Positions 48,000 to 60,539 of a stretch of 64,000 nucleotides of DNA are shown piece after piece (position 1 is the first letter of the stretch; every line of letters begins with the position of its first letter). The DNA comes from Paraburkholderia agricolaris. GTDB lineage: Bacteria > Pseudomonadota > Gammaproteobacteria > Burkholderiales > Burkholderiaceae. The translations under genes and the position numbers were made by a program. The notes beneath the pieces were generated by a model that worked only from the letters and a program-made list of their open reading frames with translations, did not search any database and was not told the DNA's origin. The stretch lies in contig NZ_QPER01000001.1 of NCBI RefSeq assembly GCF_009455635.1, positions 4,216,001 to 4,280,000 on the forward strand, read 5' to 3'.

Positions 48000-49367
48000 A
48001 TGCTCGACAATCTGACTCAACGGATGGCGCGCGTCGTCAAGACGCTGCGCGGCGAAGCCCGGCTCACCGAGGCGAACACCCAGGAAATGCTGCGCGAAGT
48101 CCGCCTGGCACTTCTCGAGGCCGACGTGGCGCTGCCCGTCGTGCGCGAGTTCATCGCCAAGGTGAAGGAAAAGGCGCTCGGCGAGGAAGTCATCAGCAGC
48201 CTGTCGCCGGGTCAGGCGCTGGTCGGCGTGGTGCAGCGCGAGCTGACCGCGGTGATCGGCGGCGACTATGAAGGCAAAGCGGTCGAACTGAATCTCGCCG
48301 TCACGCCGCCGGCCGTCATCCTGATGGCGGGTCTGCAGGGCGCCGGTAAAACGACCACGGTCGGCAAGCTCGCCAAGCTCCTGCGCGAAAAGTACAAGAA
48401 AAAGGTCCTGACTGTCTCGTGCGACGTTTACCGTCCGGCTGCTATCGCGCAGTTGAAGATGGTGACGGAACAGGTCGGTGCGGATTTCTTCCCGTCGGAA
48501 TCGGATCAGAAGCCGGTAGATATCGCGCGCGCAGCGGTGGATTGGGCCAAGCGCCACTACCACGACGTGCTGCTGGTCGACACGGCCGGCCGTCTGGGTA
48601 TCGACGAGGCGATGATGCAGGAAATCGCCGCACTGCACAGCGAGCTGAAACCGGCGGAAACGCTGTTCGTGGTCGACGCGATGCTCGGCCAGGACGCGGT
48701 CAACACCGCGAAGGCATTTAGCGACGCCTTGCCGCTCACCGGCGTGGTCCTCACCAAGCTCGACGGCGACTCACGCGGCGGAGCGGCACTCTCCGTGCGT
48801 CACGTGACAGGCAAGCCGATCAAGTTCGTCGGCGTCGCCGAAAAGCTCGACGGCCTCGAGATCTTCTATCCGGATCGGATGGCGAACCGGATTCTCGGCA
48901 TGGGCGACATTCTCGCCCTCGTCGAAGAAGCGCAACGCGGCGTGGACGTTCAAGCCGCGCAGAAGCTCGCCGACAAGGTCAAGAAAGGCGGCGACTTCGA
49001 CCTCAACGATTTCCGCGCACAGCTGACCCAGATGAAGGGCATGGGCGGCCTGTCGTCGCTGATGGACAAACTGCCGGCCCAGTTCCAGCAAGCCGCCGCC
49101 GGTGCCGACATGGGCCAGGCCGAAAAGCAGATGCGCCGCATGGAAGGCATCATCAATTCAATGACGCCGCTGGAGCGCGCGAAGCCCGACCTGATCAAGG
49201 CCACTCGCAAGCGCCGCATCGCCGCCGGCGCGGGCGTGCAGGTGCAGGAAGTCAACCGCATGCTGAATCAGTACGACCAGATGCGCACGATGATGAAAAA
49301 GCTGAAGGGCGGCAATCTGCAAAAGATGATGCGCGGCATGAAGGGCATGATGCCCGGCATGCGCTAA
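48000..49367 (+). CDS. ffh: Signal recognition particle GTPase Ffh
   Basis: Binds 4.5S RNA and signal sequences for co-translational membrane targeting. The 455-residue protein has the N domain (1-100), G domain with LMAGLQGAGKTTTVGKLA (about 103-120), DTAGRLGIDEAMM and TKLDGDSRGGAAL, and a Met-rich M domain ending KKLKGGNLQKMMRGMKGMM. It is divergent from the YpjD-type gene with an 81-bp gap that must hold both promoters. Confidence 0.97.
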   Translation: MLDNLTQRMARVVKTLRGEARLTEANTQEMLREVRLALLEADVALPVVREFIAKVKEKALGEEVISSLSPGQALVGVVQRELTAVIGGDYEGKAVELNLAVTPPAVILMAGLQGAGKTTTVGKLAKLLREKYKKKVLTVSCDVYRPAAIAQLKMVTEQVGADFFPSESDQKPVDIARAAVDWAKRHYHDVLLVDTAGRLGIDEAMMQEIAALHSELKPAETLFVVDAMLGQDAVNTAKAFSDALPLTGVVLTKLDGDSRGGAALSVRHVTGKPIKFVGVAEKLDGLEIFYPDRMANRILGMGDILALVEEAQRGVDVQAAQKLADKVKKGGDFDLNDFRAQLTQMKGMGGLSSLMDKLPAQFQQAAAGADMGQAEKQMRRMEGIINSMTPLERAKPDLIKATRKRRIAAGAGVQVQEVNRMLNQYDQMRTMMKKLKGGNLQKMMRGMKGMMPGMR

Positions 49368-49510
49368 GCTTTAGCAAGGCGGCGGCGCGCGTGCTTTCGT
49401 ACATGAACCACGGCATGCGCGGCTGACTCCGGATTTGTGCGGGTTTATTCTGTACCGCCCGCCGTCGTTCTCACCCACACTATGTATACAGTTACCGCCC
49501 GTCAGACGTC

Positions 49511-50062
49511 ATGAACCGCGAAGAAGCTCTCCATATTTTTAGCCACTCCGAAGAAATCGTTTCGGCCGACGACGTCAATGCGTCGATCAGCGGCATGGCT
49601 ACCGCCATCCGTAACGAGATGAGCGAGGACTTCCCGCTCGTGCTGTCGGTAATGGGTGGCGCGGCGGTGTTCACCGGCATGCTGCTGCCGCACCTCGATT
49701 TTCCGCTCGAATTCGACTACATCCATCTGACCCGCTATCGCAACACCACCAAGGGCGGCAACGAGATGCAGTGGCGCGTGGCGCCGGCTGAGTCGGTGAA
49801 GGATCGTGTCGTGCTGGTACTCGACGACATCCTCGACGAAGGCGAGACAATGGCCGCGATCCGCGACCGCATTCTGGCCATGGGCGCGAAGCGCTTCCTG
49901 AGCGCGGTGTTGTGCGAGAAGATCATTCCGAAGGCGAAGCCGCTGCGCCCGGATTACTGCGGTTTCGAAGTGCCGGACCGTTATGTGTTCGGCTGCGGGA
50001 TGGATGCCAAAGGCTACTGGCGCAACCTCCCGACTATCCGGGCGCTGACCGAAGGCGCGTAA
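49511..50062 (+). CDS. Hypoxanthine-guanine phosphoribosyltransferase-like protein
   Basis: A 183-residue type I PRTase. The PRPP-binding loop is RVVLVLDDILDEGETM (about 99-114), with FDYIHLTRYRN (68-78) and the pyrophosphate-loop region SVMGGAAVFTG. It probably salvages hypoxanthine and guanine, although the sequence is divergent from E. coli Hpt, so purine specificity is inferred. A TATACA hexamer about 25 nt upstream may be part of the promoter. A bidirectional terminator follows. Confidence 0.85.
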   Translation: MNREEALHIFSHSEEIVSADDVNASISGMATAIRNEMSEDFPLVLSVMGGAAVFTGMLLPHLDFPLEFDYIHLTRYRNTTKGGNEMQWRVAPAESVKDRVVLVLDDILDEGETMAAIRDRILAMGAKRFLSAVLCEKIIPKAKPLRPDYCGFEVPDRYVFGCGMDAKGYWRNLPTIRALTEGA

Positions 50063-50107
50063 ACAGCGTGCGTCGCAGGCGCCACGTTTGATGACGCTGT
50101 TCAATGT

Positions 50108-50135
50108 AAAAAAGCGACCCACGGGTCGCTTTTTT
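50108..50135. terminator. Bidirectional terminator between the PRTase and MarC-type genes
   Basis: AAAAAAGCGACC-CACG-GGTCGCTTTTTT (50108-50135). A and T runs on both sides allow it to end the plus-strand phosphoribosyltransferase and the minus-strand marC-like transcript. Confidence 0.88.
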
Positions 50136-50192
50136 GTTTGCTGGAAACAATGCAGGGCGCGGCTCTACCCGCTCTGCACTATCTCGGCCGAC

Positions 50193-50792
50193 TCAAAGCT
50201 GATGCACAAACGACCGGATACCGCCGAGCATCATCTCCACTGAGATCGCCACCAGCACCAGTCCCATCAAACGCTCAAAAGCCATCATTGCGCGCTCGCC
50301 GAGCCACGCCTGAATCCGTTCCGCCAGCATCAGCACGACTGCACAGACGAGCATCGTGACAGTCAGCGCGCCGATCCACTCGAACATCTTGCCCGGCGCC
50401 TGCGACGTCAGCAGCATCACCGTTGCAAGCGCCGAAGGACCCGCCAGCGCCGGAATGGCGAGCGGCACGATGAGCGGCTCACCACCGCGCGTGTCGCCGC
50501 CGAACGGACCATCTGGATGCGGAAACACCATCCTGAGCGCGATCAGAAACAGCACGATTCCACCGCCGATGCGCAACGACTGGTCCGTCAGACTCATCAT
50601 GCGCAGGAAGCGGTCGCCGACCACCATGAACAGCAGCAGGATCGCGAAAGCGATCGCCACCTCACGGAGGATGACGATCGTGCGCCGCTTCGGCGCCACC
50701 CCACGCAAGCAGCTAATGAAGAGCGGAATGTTGCCGAGCGGGTCGGTGATCAGAATCAGCAAGACTGTCGCGGACAGAAAGGTGTATTCCAC
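50193..50792 (-). CDS. MarC-family integral membrane protein
   Basis: A 199-residue protein with about six transmembrane helices. MarC signatures are ITDPLGNIPLFI (about 15-26), RIGGGIVLFLIALRM (73-87) and PLAIPALAGPSALATVML (about 108-125). MarC proteins were once linked to multidrug resistance, but that role was withdrawn; function is unknown. It follows proS by 11 bp on the same strand, so is likely co-transcribed. Confidence 0.9.
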   Translation of the reverse strand: MEYTFLSATVLLILITDPLGNIPLFISCLRGVAPKRRTIVILREVAIAFAILLLFMVVGDRFLRMMSLTDQSLRIGGGIVLFLIALRMVFPHPDGPFGGDTRGGEPLIVPLAIPALAGPSALATVMLLTSQAPGKMFEWIGALTVTMLVCAVVLMLAERIQAWLGERAMMAFERLMGLVLVAISVEMMLGGIRSFVHQL

Positions 50793-50803
50793 CTCGACTC
50801 CGC

Positions 50804-52540
<1,737 letters not shown>

Positions 52541-52900
52541 TCAGATTTTCCAAAAGCGGCGGCTCCGGAGGGACCGCCCGAAAGGTGAAAACGGTGGGGA
52601 AATCTTTACAGACCCGGCCTAAGGCCGGCTCGGACTCGCCGAATGCCCGGCCAAAGCCCGGCTCAGTTGCGGCAAACGGTCTGCGCATACCAGGCAAAAC
52701 CCCGGCAAAACCGGCCCGACCGCAGCATTGAAGCTGCCGCGCAAAGCCTTTGCAGCAGGGGATAAGGCACGGAAAGACAGACAGGCTACCGCAAACGCAG
52801 GCCTTTTGCGGCGAATCGTTCCAATCTGGTGCGAATCGGTGCGTCGGGTCCGTTATCTGTTTATAATCAAAGCAATTTTAAAGGATTCGAAGGTGGTTGT
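52541..52900. other. Divergent proS-rppH intergenic region
   Basis: 360 bp with no gene. It contains repeated CCGGC/GCCGG blocks (52613-52720) that can fold into several short hairpins, possibly a structured proS leader, and the rppH -10 near 52862. Confidence 0.5.
52862..52867 (+). promoter_or_regulatory. Candidate -10 element for rppH
   Basis: TATAAT within TTTATAATCAAAG, 33 bp before the rppH ATG; no good -35 at standard spacing. Confidence 0.4.
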
Positions 52901-53647
52901 ATGCTGGATCGTGAAGGCTTTCGCCCGAACGTCGGCATCATCCTCTTGAACGCGCACAACGAGGTGTTTTGGGGCAAACGGCTCCGTGAACATTCCTGGC
53001 AGTTTCCGCAAGGGGGCATCAAGTACGGAGAGACCCCCGTGCAAGCGATGTATCGGGAGTTACACGAAGAAACCGGGCTGCTTCCTGAGCACGTCAAGGT
53101 GATCGGTCGCACGCGCGACTGGTTGCGCTATGAGGTGCCTGACAAGTTCATCAAGCGCGAAGTACGCGGTCATTACCGCGGCCAGAAGCAAATCTGGTTT
53201 TTGCTTCGGATGGTTGGACGCGATTGCGACATATGCTTGCGCGCCACCGACCACCCGGAGTTCGATGCGTGGCGCTGGAACGAGTACTGGGTGCCACTCG
53301 ACTGTGTGATCGAGTTCAAGCGGGATGTGTATCAGTTGGCGCTGACGGAGCTATCCCGTTTCATGCGCCGGGCTGCGCCGCGTGCGGAAAAACCTGGCGG
53401 ACACCATGGGCCTCGCTATCCCCGGATAGCGCCGTCAATGGAAAGTCCGCCGGATTCGACGATGATGACGGTCACCACCTCGGTGACCACCCTCAGCATC
53501 GAAACGTCGATTCACACGACGATCGCGTCTGATTGCGGTCCGGGTTCCGGGTCGGTAGCCGAACTGGGCTCCGCGTCGGAACACGAAGACGAATCGGATC
53601 GCGAAACGGCCGCCGGCTCGCTGTTCCGCCCCGGCGTACGCAATTAA
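52901..53647 (+). CDS. rppH: RNA pyrophosphohydrolase RppH with long C-terminal tail
   Basis: Removes 5' pyrophosphate from mRNA and so triggers RNase E decay. The 248-residue protein starts [17 protein letters not shown] and has a complete Nudix box, G38-x5-E44-x7-R52-E53-x2-E56-E57-x-G59. Residues 1-160 match E. coli RppH (176 aa) well. The last 80 residues are Ser/Thr/Met-rich then acidic ([19 protein letters not shown], then [12 protein letters not shown]) and look unrelated to the fold. Another frame over the same stretch encodes an Asp/His-rich sequence, so a frameshift in the tail is possible. The start at 52901 replaces an upstream frame from 52829. Confidence 0.93.
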   Translation: MLDREGFRPNVGIILLNAHNEVFWGKRLREHSWQFPQGGIKYGETPVQAMYRELHEETGLLPEHVKVIGRTRDWLRYEVPDKFIKREVRGHYRGQKQIWFLLRMVGRDCDICLRATDHPEFDAWRWNEYWVPLDCVIEFKRDVYQLALTELSRFMRRAAPRAEKPGGHHGPRYPRIAPSMESPPDSTMMTVTTSVTTLSIETSIHTTIASDCGPGSGSVAELGSASEHEDESDRETAAGSLFRPGVRN

Positions 53648-53726
53648 CAACTCTGTGCGGCCGTCCACGCCGCCTCCGCGGGTGTGGCTCATCAACGAGC
53701 CGCACCCGTCTTTCGAGGAAATCATA

Positions 53727-54278
53727 TTGAAAGCACTTGCTCTCGTCGTGGCGTGCGTCGCCACCGGCGCCCTGCTGGCTGGTTGCGCCAGCAAACCCAC
53801 GAATAAAGACGACAGCGCGTTTGCCTACCTGCTGGACCGGCCGAGCAACTGGGTTGAAAACAAGGTGGACACCTTACCGCCGCTACCGCAAGACTCCAAT
53901 CTGCTGCCTTTCGAAGTTTCCGGTAACACGCCGCTGCACTTCGCGGTCGACAAAAATTCGCTTAGCGTCGGCACCGACGGCGTGGTGCGCTACACCGTCG
54001 TCGTCACCAGCCCGAGCGGCGCGCGCAACGTGAACTACGAAGGGATTCGCTGCGACACCTATGAATGGCGGCAATATGCAGGGCTGAACGCCGATCACGA
54101 CGGCTGGGATGAAACCGTCGCCAACGACTTCAGGCGCATCGAGAATGGGGCGCTGAATGCCTATCAGGCAACGCTGTATCAGGATTACTTCTGCGCGAAC
54201 AAGATGCCCACGGGCACCGCAAAGCAGATTGTCGAGAACATCCGCTACAAACGCACGCAGACCTCGCTGATTCATTAA
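53727..54278 (+). CDS. CNP1-like family lipoprotein
   Basis: A 183-residue putative lipoprotein: TTG start at 53727 (GAGGA 7 nt upstream) gives the signal MKALALVVACVATGALLAGC with lipidated C20, followed by the CNP1-like domain (residues about 60-180) with YEGIRCDTYEWRQYA and YFCANKM. The family is named for a neisserial protein and is of unknown function. A frame open to 53655 would remove the signal peptide from the N-terminus. Ends at a bidirectional terminator. Confidence 0.83.
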   Translation: MKALALVVACVATGALLAGCASKPTNKDDSAFAYLLDRPSNWVENKVDTLPPLPQDSNLLPFEVSGNTPLHFAVDKNSLSVGTDGVVRYTVVVTSPSGARNVNYEGIRCDTYEWRQYAGLNADHDGWDETVANDFRRIENGALNAYQATLYQDYFCANKMPTGTAKQIVENIRYKRTQTSLIH

Positions 54279-54328
54279 AACCGTTTTCGCGCATGGTTTC
54301 CAATTTCTCCGGAAGCCGCCGCTGACGT

Positions 54329-54366
54329 AAAAAAGCCGTTCCAGCTCACGCTGGAACGGCTTTTTT
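54329..54366. terminator. Bidirectional terminator between CNP1-like gene and proB
   Basis: A 17-bp stem, AAAAAAGCCGTTCCAGC (54329-54345) with 54350-54366, loop TCAC; A-run and T-run on opposite sides. Serves the plus-strand lipoprotein gene and minus-strand obgE-proB. Confidence 0.92.
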
Positions 54367-54397
54367 GTCTGTCGTTCGGTCGGGGTCTTGCCGGGGC

Positions 54398-55516
54398 TCA
54401 GACCAGCACAAGATTGTCGCGGTGGATAACCTCGGGCTCCAGCATATAGCCGAGCACCGATTCAATCTCACCACTCGGACGCCGCTGGATCAGCTTGGTT
54501 TCCGTACTGCTGTAGTTGGTCAGGCCACGCGCGACTTCACGTCCGGCCGCGCTCAAACAAGCTATCACCTCGCCACGCGCAAACGCGCCCTGCACGCCGA
54601 CGATGCCGATCGGCAGCAAGCTCTTGCCGCCTTCGATCAGCTTTTCGACCGCACCGTCGTCGATCACTACGTGGCCGCGCACTTGCAAGTGATCGGCCAT
54701 CCATTGCTTGCGCGCTGCCATGCGTGCGGTGCGCGCGATCAACTGCGTGCCAATCGCCTCGCCCGAAGCCAGCCGTGACAACACGTCAGCTTCGCGACCG
54801 CTCGCGATCACCGTATTGGCGCCGCTGTGCGCCGCGCGTTTGGCGGCAAGAATCTTGGTCAGCATGCCGCCGCGACCCAGGCTCGAACCCGCGCCGCCCG
54901 CCATTGCTTCGAGCTCCGGCGCACCGGCATCGGCTTGCTGAACGAGCGTGGCGCGCGGATCCTTGCGTGGGTCGGCGGTAAAAAGCCCTTGCTGATCGGT
55001 GAGGATGACGAGCGCATCGCCTTCGATCAGATTCGCGACCAACGCACCTAAGGTGTCGTTGTCGCCGAACTTGATTTCGTCGGTAACGACGGTGTCGTTC
55101 TCGTTGATGATCGGCACAACGCCCAGACGCAGCAACGTCAGTAACGTGGACCGGGCGTTCAGATAGCGTTCGCGGTCGGCCAGATCAGCGTGGGTCAGCA
55201 GAATTTGCGCGGTCTGGATCGAATGCTCGGCAAAGCGGCTTTCGTAGACTTGCGCGAGGCCCATTTGACCGACCGCCGCAGCCGCCTGCAATTCGTCGAT
55301 TTCGCGTGGCCGCTTGGTCCAGCCGAGCCGCTGCATGCCTTCGGCAATGGCGCCCGAACTGACCAGCACCACTTCCTTGCCTTGCGCACGCAGTGCGGCA
55401 ATCTGAGCGGCCCAGCGGCCGATTGCAGCATGATCGAGGCCGCGCCCGTCATTGGTGACGAGGCTCGAGCCGACTTTCACTACCAATCGCCGTGAATCTG
55501 CGATGACTGAACGCAT
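54398..55516 (-). CDS. proB: Glutamate 5-kinase
   Basis: Phosphorylates glutamate, first step of proline synthesis, feedback-inhibited by proline. The 372-residue protein has the amino-acid kinase domain ([18 protein letters not shown] near 9-26; [12 protein letters not shown] about 49-60; [25 protein letters not shown] about 138-162) and a C-terminal PUA domain (about 280-365). It follows obgE by 83 bp, the rplU-rpmA-obgE-proB order typical of beta-proteobacteria. Confidence 0.97.
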   Translation of the reverse strand: MRSVIADSRRLVVKVGSSLVTNDGRGLDHAAIGRWAAQIAALRAQGKEVVLVSSGAIAEGMQRLGWTKRPREIDELQAAAAVGQMGLAQVYESRFAEHSIQTAQILLTHADLADRERYLNARSTLLTLLRLGVVPIINENDTVVTDEIKFGDNDTLGALVANLIEGDALVILTDQQGLFTADPRKDPRATLVQQADAGAPELEAMAGGAGSSLGRGGMLTKILAAKRAAHSGANTVIASGREADVLSRLASGEAIGTQLIARTARMAARKQWMADHLQVRGHVVIDDGAVEKLIEGGKSLLPIGIVGVQGAFARGEVIACLSAAGREVARGLTNYSSTETKLIQRRPSGEIESVLGYMLEPEVIHRDNLVLV

Positions 55517-55599
55517 TGTGCGCGGTCTCCCGGGATGACGCGTGATGCATGTGCCGGCCGCCCTTGCAGGCGCCGGCGCTCAGACTTGCTCAGGTTTTG

Positions 55600-56787
<1,188 letters not shown>

Positions 56788-56890
56788 CTATTTTGCCGCG
56801 CCCGCCGTGCGGTGGGCAATCGGCCGATCGGCTAACCGCGCCGACAGGGCCAAGCAATCCGCTAATTCTTCGGACAAAAAGCGCTGCAAT

Positions 56891-56918
56891 AAAAAAAGCC
56901 CCGCGAACTTCGCGGGGC
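56891..56918 (-). terminator. Intrinsic terminator after rpmA
   Basis: Minus-strand GCCCCGCGA-AGT-TCGCGGGGC (56918-56898) followed by seven T (56897-56891). Attenuates between rplU-rpmA and obgE-proB. Confidence 0.88.
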
Positions 56919-56953
56919 CCTTTTCCGGTCCTGAAGCCCGTGCCTGAGTAAAC

Positions 56954-57217
56954 TCAGACTGCTGCCGGGACGACGTTGACCATGTGCTTCTTCGCTGCGC
57001 CCTTCGTCGAGAAATTGACGTGGCCGTCCGTCAGCGCGAACAAGGTGTGATCCTTGCCGATACCGACGTTTTCGCCCGGGTGCATGCGCGTGCCACGTTG
57101 GCGAACGATGATGCCGCCAGCGTTGATGGCCTGACCGCCGTAAACCTTGACGCCGAGACGCTTCGATTCAGAGTCGCGGCCGTTGCGGGATGATCCGCCT
57201 GCCTTTTTGTGTGCCAT
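56954..57217 (-). CDS. rpmA: 50S ribosomal protein L27
   Basis: The 87-residue L27 of the large subunit near the peptidyl-transferase centre. Starts [20 protein letters not shown], with [22 protein letters not shown] and the [15 protein letters not shown] core. The N-terminus begins with MAHKKAGG directly, so no N-terminal processing peptide is present. It lies 25 bp downstream of rplU. Confidence 0.98.
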   Translation of the reverse strand: MAHKKAGGSSRNGRDSESKRLGVKVYGGQAINAGGIIVRQRGTRMHPGENVGIGKDHTLFALTDGHVNFSTKGAAKKHMVNVVPAAV

Positions 57218-57242
57218 TTGATTTGCTCCTTAACCGTTGCGC

Positions 57243-57554
57243 TTACGCGTTGATCGCGTCGATGCGCAGTTCGGTATAGTTCTGGCGGTGGCCGCCATGC
57301 TTCTGGTAGTGCTTCCGGCGACGCATCTTGAAGATGGTCACTTTTGCGTGACGACCTTGCGACACGACGGTAGCCTTGACGGAAGCCCCACTGACCAGCG
57401 GCGTACCGAACTTAATCGATTCGCCTTCGCCCACTGCGAGAACCTGGTCGAGCGTGATTTCAGCGTCAATGTCTGCCGGTATCTGTTCTACTTTAAGTTT
57501 TTCGCCGACGGCAACTTTATACTGCTTGCCACCGGTTTTTATGACCGCGTACAT
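57243..57554 (-). CDS. rplU: 50S ribosomal protein L21
   Basis: The 103-residue L21 binds 23S rRNA. Starts [20 protein letters not shown] and contains [18 protein letters not shown] typical of the C-terminal part. A longer frame to 57914 covers the promoter and is rejected. It heads the rplU-rpmA operon with a clear sigma-70 promoter 55 bp upstream. Confidence 0.98.
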   Translation of the reverse strand: MYAVIKTGGKQYKVAVGEKLKVEQIPADIDAEITLDQVLAVGEGESIKFGTPLVSGASVKATVVSQGRHAKVTIFKMRRRKHYQKHGGHRQNYTELRIDAINA

Positions 57555-57608
57555 TGAGAACCTCACTCTGTGTTCATTTTTCCCACGCACCGCGCGCGGA
57601 AACCCGTG

Positions 57609-57637
57609 ATTATACATAGAGTTAGCTGCTCGGTCAA
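57609..57637 (-). promoter_or_regulatory. Sigma-70 promoter of rplU-rpmA
   Basis: Minus strand TTGACC (57637-57632), 17-bp spacer, TATAAT (57614-57609). Start expected near 57602, about 48 nt before the rplU ATG. Confidence 0.88.
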
Positions 57638-57792
57638 AACTCATTGAGAGCCACCGCGCGCAACGCCCGGCGCCGTGCCGGGCAGCCCCGGCAGCGGCCC
57701 ATCCGCGGTCTGCGTCGTGCCGAGCCGCAGCGTGCGACCCGGAACTGCCGCGATTCGCCTTATAATTCGCGGCACTACCCAATTCAGCCATC

Positions 57793-58785
57793 ATGTCGTC
57801 GACTGCCACCCCCTCCTCCAACGCCGCCAGCCTGCTCGCTCCGATTGCCGAAGACATGCAGCAGGTCAATCGCGTCATACGGCACCGTCTGGCGTCCGAC
57901 GTGATGCTGATCAATCAGATCTCCGAGTACATCATCAGTGCCGGGGGCAAACGGCTGCGGCCCGCCCTGCTACTTCTGGTGGCGGGCGCATTGGGCGAGA
58001 CCACCGGGCATCGGCACGAACTGGCCGCAGTGGTCGAATTCATCCACACGGCAACGCTGCTGCACGACGACGTGGTCGACGAATCCGATCTCCGGCGCGG
58101 CCGCCAGACCGCCAATGCGCTGTTCGGCAACGCCGCGAGCGTGCTGGTTGGTGACTTCCTGTACTCGCGCTCGTTCCAGATGATGGTCGGCGTGGGCAAG
58201 ATGCGGGTGATGGAAATCCTGTCGGAGGCGACCAACATCATTTCCGAAGGGGAAGTGCTGCAACTGCTGAACATGCATGACGCCGACGTCGACGAAGCGC
58301 GCTACATGCAGGTGATCCGCTACAAGACTGCCAAGCTGTTCGAAGCCGCCGCCCAGCTTGGCGCGGTGCTGGCCGGTTCGGACGCAAAAACTGAAGCCGC
58401 GGCGGCAGAATTCGGCCGCCGCATCGGCACGGCGTTCCAGATCATGGACGACTGGCTCGATTACACGGGCACGGCCGAGTCAATGGGCAAGAACGCCGGC
58501 GACGATCTGCGCGAAGGCAAACCAACACTCCCACTGATTTATCTGATCGAACGCGGCACACCTGAACAGTCGGCACTCGCGCGCGAAGCCATCGAGCAAG
58601 GCGGCACGGCCCGTTTCGACACCATTTTTGAAGCAATCACACGTTCCGGCGCGCTCGACCACACGCTGGAGTGCGCGAAGCAGGAAGCGCTTGCCGCAGC
58701 TGCAGCAATTTCTTCGTTTCCCGATTCCATTTTCAAAGATAGCCTGCTAGAATTATGTTCTTACTCGACGGCAAGACAGTCTTGA
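57793..58785 (+). CDS. ispB: Polyprenyl (octaprenyl) diphosphate synthase
   Basis: Makes the ubiquinone side chain from FPP and IPP. The 330-residue protein contains [13 protein letters not shown] (50-62), first Asp-rich motif [11 protein letters not shown] (D92, D93, D96) and second motif QIMDDWLDY (about 217-225). Chain length is not fixed by motifs visible here; octaprenyl is expected for this family. It is divergent from rplU, and TATAAT at 57761 could be part of its promoter. tRNA-Pro follows 38 bp after the stop. Confidence 0.95.
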   Translation: MSSTATPSSNAASLLAPIAEDMQQVNRVIRHRLASDVMLINQISEYIISAGGKRLRPALLLLVAGALGETTGHRHELAAVVEFIHTATLLHDDVVDESDLRRGRQTANALFGNAASVLVGDFLYSRSFQMMVGVGKMRVMEILSEATNIISEGEVLQLLNMHDADVDEARYMQVIRYKTAKLFEAAAQLGAVLAGSDAKTEAAAAEFGRRIGTAFQIMDDWLDYTGTAESMGKNAGDDLREGKPTLPLIYLIERGTPEQSALAREAIEQGGTARFDTIFEAITRSGALDHTLECAKQEALAAAAAISSFPDSIFKDSLLELCSYSTARQS

Positions 58786-58823
58786 ACGAGACTGAAACAC
58801 CGTAAGAGTCCAGCAGTACAGAT

Positions 58824-58900
58824 CGGGGTGTAGCTTAGCCTGGTAGAGCGCTACGTTCGGGACGTAGAGGCCGGAGGTTCGAATCCTCTCACCCCGACCA
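58824..58900 (+). tRNA. tRNA-Pro (anticodon CGG)
   Basis: A 77-nt cloverleaf with encoded CCA: acceptor CGGGGTG/CACCCCG, D-arm with GCCTGGT loop, anticodon stem CTACG/CGTAG enclosing TTCGGGA (anticodon CGG), and T-arm GGAGGTTCGAATCCTC. It decodes CCG proline codons, frequent in this GC-rich genome. Confidence 0.97.
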
Positions 58901-58926
58901 GATTTGCCTTGTTAGTTCAAGGCCCG

Positions 58927-58957
58927 AAAAACCGCCCAGCTTGCTTGGCGGTTTTTT
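58927..58957 (+). terminator. Intrinsic terminator after tRNA-Pro
   Basis: AAAAACCGCC (58927-58936) pairs with GGCGGTTTTT (58947-58956), 10-nt loop, T-run to 58957. Confidence 0.8.
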
Positions 58958-59104
58958 GTTTTTGAGTCGCAATTTCTAGCGACCGATCGATGCCTTCCGT
59001 TTGTGGCCGATAGGCTCCTGTGCATTGCCGCCCCCTCCGCCCGGTCGGTTCGCCCGGCCCCCTCTGCTATATTCTCTCCATCCCTTCCCTACCCTTCACA
59101 ACGC

Positions 59105-60409
59105 GTGGAACAACTTCCCTTATGGGCGCAGATCGGCGCCGTCTTTCTGCTGCTTATCTGCTCCAGCTTCTTTTCGATTTCCGAAACGGCGATGATGGCG
59201 ATCAACCGCCATCGCCTGAAACACCTTGCCAACAAGAATGCGCTCGGCGCGAAAACCACTCAGGGTCTGCTGGCGCACACGGACCAGCTGTTGAGCGTGG
59301 TCCTGATCGGCAACAATCTGTTCAACACCATCATCCCGGTGCTCACCACCTCGATCGCGCTGCATACGTTCGGCCGTAACAACGTGGTGCTGTCGATCGC
59401 GACCGGCATCGTCGCGTTTCTGATTATCGTGTTCGCGGAAATCACGCCGAAAATCGTCGGCGCTACGTTCCCCGAGAAGATCGCGCTGCCGGCCAGCCTG
59501 CTGATCGCACCGATGATGCGCATCGGCAAACCGCTCGTCTGGTTCGTCAATCTGTTCGCGAACACGATCTTGCGCGTCCTGCATATCAACACCAAAGGCG
59601 CGCACGACCAACGGCTTTCCACCGAAGAACTGCGCACCATCGTGCTCGAATCGGGCAGCTTCATGCCGACCAAGCACCGCAGCATTCTGTTGAACCTGTT
59701 CGATCTCGAGAACATCTCCGTCGACGACGTGATGATCCCGCGCCGCCGTATCGAGGCGCTCGACTTCGACGCACCGTTCGAACAGATCCTGCACCAGCTG
59801 GAAACCTGTTACCACAACAAGCTGATCGTTTATCAGGGCGACATCGACCGTGTGCTTGGCGTGCTGCACGTGAGAAAAACACTGGCCGCCTTGCACAACC
59901 AGGAACTGGAGCGCGAGACGCTGCGCGAGTTGCTGGCCGAACCGTATTTCGTGCCGTCCGGTACACCGGTATTCCAGCAACTGCAGTACTTCCAGGAGAG
60001 CCGTCACCGCACGGCGCTGGTCGTGAACGAATACGGCGAGTTGCAGGGGCTGGTCACGCCGGAAGACATCATCGAAGAACTGATCGGTGAATTCACGACC
60101 TCGATTCCGCGTAGCGCCAATTCGCGCGGCGGCTGGAACGAGAACGGCGAATGTATCGTTGCCGGCAGCATGCCCCTGCGCGAACTGAACCGCTGGCTGC
60201 ATCTCACGCTGCCAACCGACGGACCAAAAACGCTCAACGGACTGATTCTCGAAATACTCGAAGACATTCCCGATGGCGACGTGTGCGTTCAGATCGGCGA
60301 GGTGAAACTCGAGGTAATGCGCAGCGACGACCAGGCGATTCGCACCGTCAAGCTGTTCAAACCACCTGTTCGCGCGAGTGCGAAAGCCATCAAGACTGTG
60401 CGCGGCTAA
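59105..60409 (+). CDS. CorC/HlyC-family CNNM-type membrane protein (DUF21, CBS pair)
   Basis: A 434-residue protein: DUF21 transmembrane domain (about 1-190) with SSFFSISETAMMAINRHRLK and FAEITPKIVGATFPEKIAL, two CBS domains (about 205-330; DVMIPRRRIEALD, then TALVVNEYGELQGLVTPED) and a CorC_HlyC C-terminal domain (about 340-425). Such proteins are linked to Mg2+ or Co2+ transport. GTG 59105 gives the family N-terminus VEQLPLWAQIGAVF; the frame from ATG 59003 adds 34 non-similar residues. Confidence 0.87.
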   Translation: MEQLPLWAQIGAVFLLLICSSFFSISETAMMAINRHRLKHLANKNALGAKTTQGLLAHTDQLLSVVLIGNNLFNTIIPVLTTSIALHTFGRNNVVLSIATGIVAFLIIVFAEITPKIVGATFPEKIALPASLLIAPMMRIGKPLVWFVNLFANTILRVLHINTKGAHDQRLSTEELRTIVLESGSFMPTKHRSILLNLFDLENISVDDVMIPRRRIEALDFDAPFEQILHQLETCYHNKLIVYQGDIDRVLGVLHVRKTLAALHNQELERETLRELLAEPYFVPSGTPVFQQLQYFQESRHRTALVVNEYGELQGLVTPEDIIEELIGEFTTSIPRSANSRGGWNENGECIVAGSMPLRELNRWLHLTLPTDGPKTLNGLILEILEDIPDGDVCVQIGEVKLEVMRSDDQAIRTVKLFKPPVRASAKAIKTVRG

Positions 60410-60539
60410 GTACAGCACACCGCAGCATTGCACATGGACGCGGTGCGCACCATTAGCCGATTGGCTGAATGGTGGCGCCCGCGGCCTTACCGGATGATGG
60501 GGTCGTCGTGTTCTACAGGCGGCTCGTCACCGGTCTCTC

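Noticed and set aside
58824..58900. tRNA-Pro as an integration (att) site
   Set aside because: No integrase, no repeat of the tRNA 3' end and no foreign genes downstream; normal housekeeping genes follow.
60410..60539. Possible small gene between the CorC-type gene and pilB
   Set aside because: 130 bp with no start/stop pair giving a credible protein; it probably holds only the pil promoter, which I could not define.
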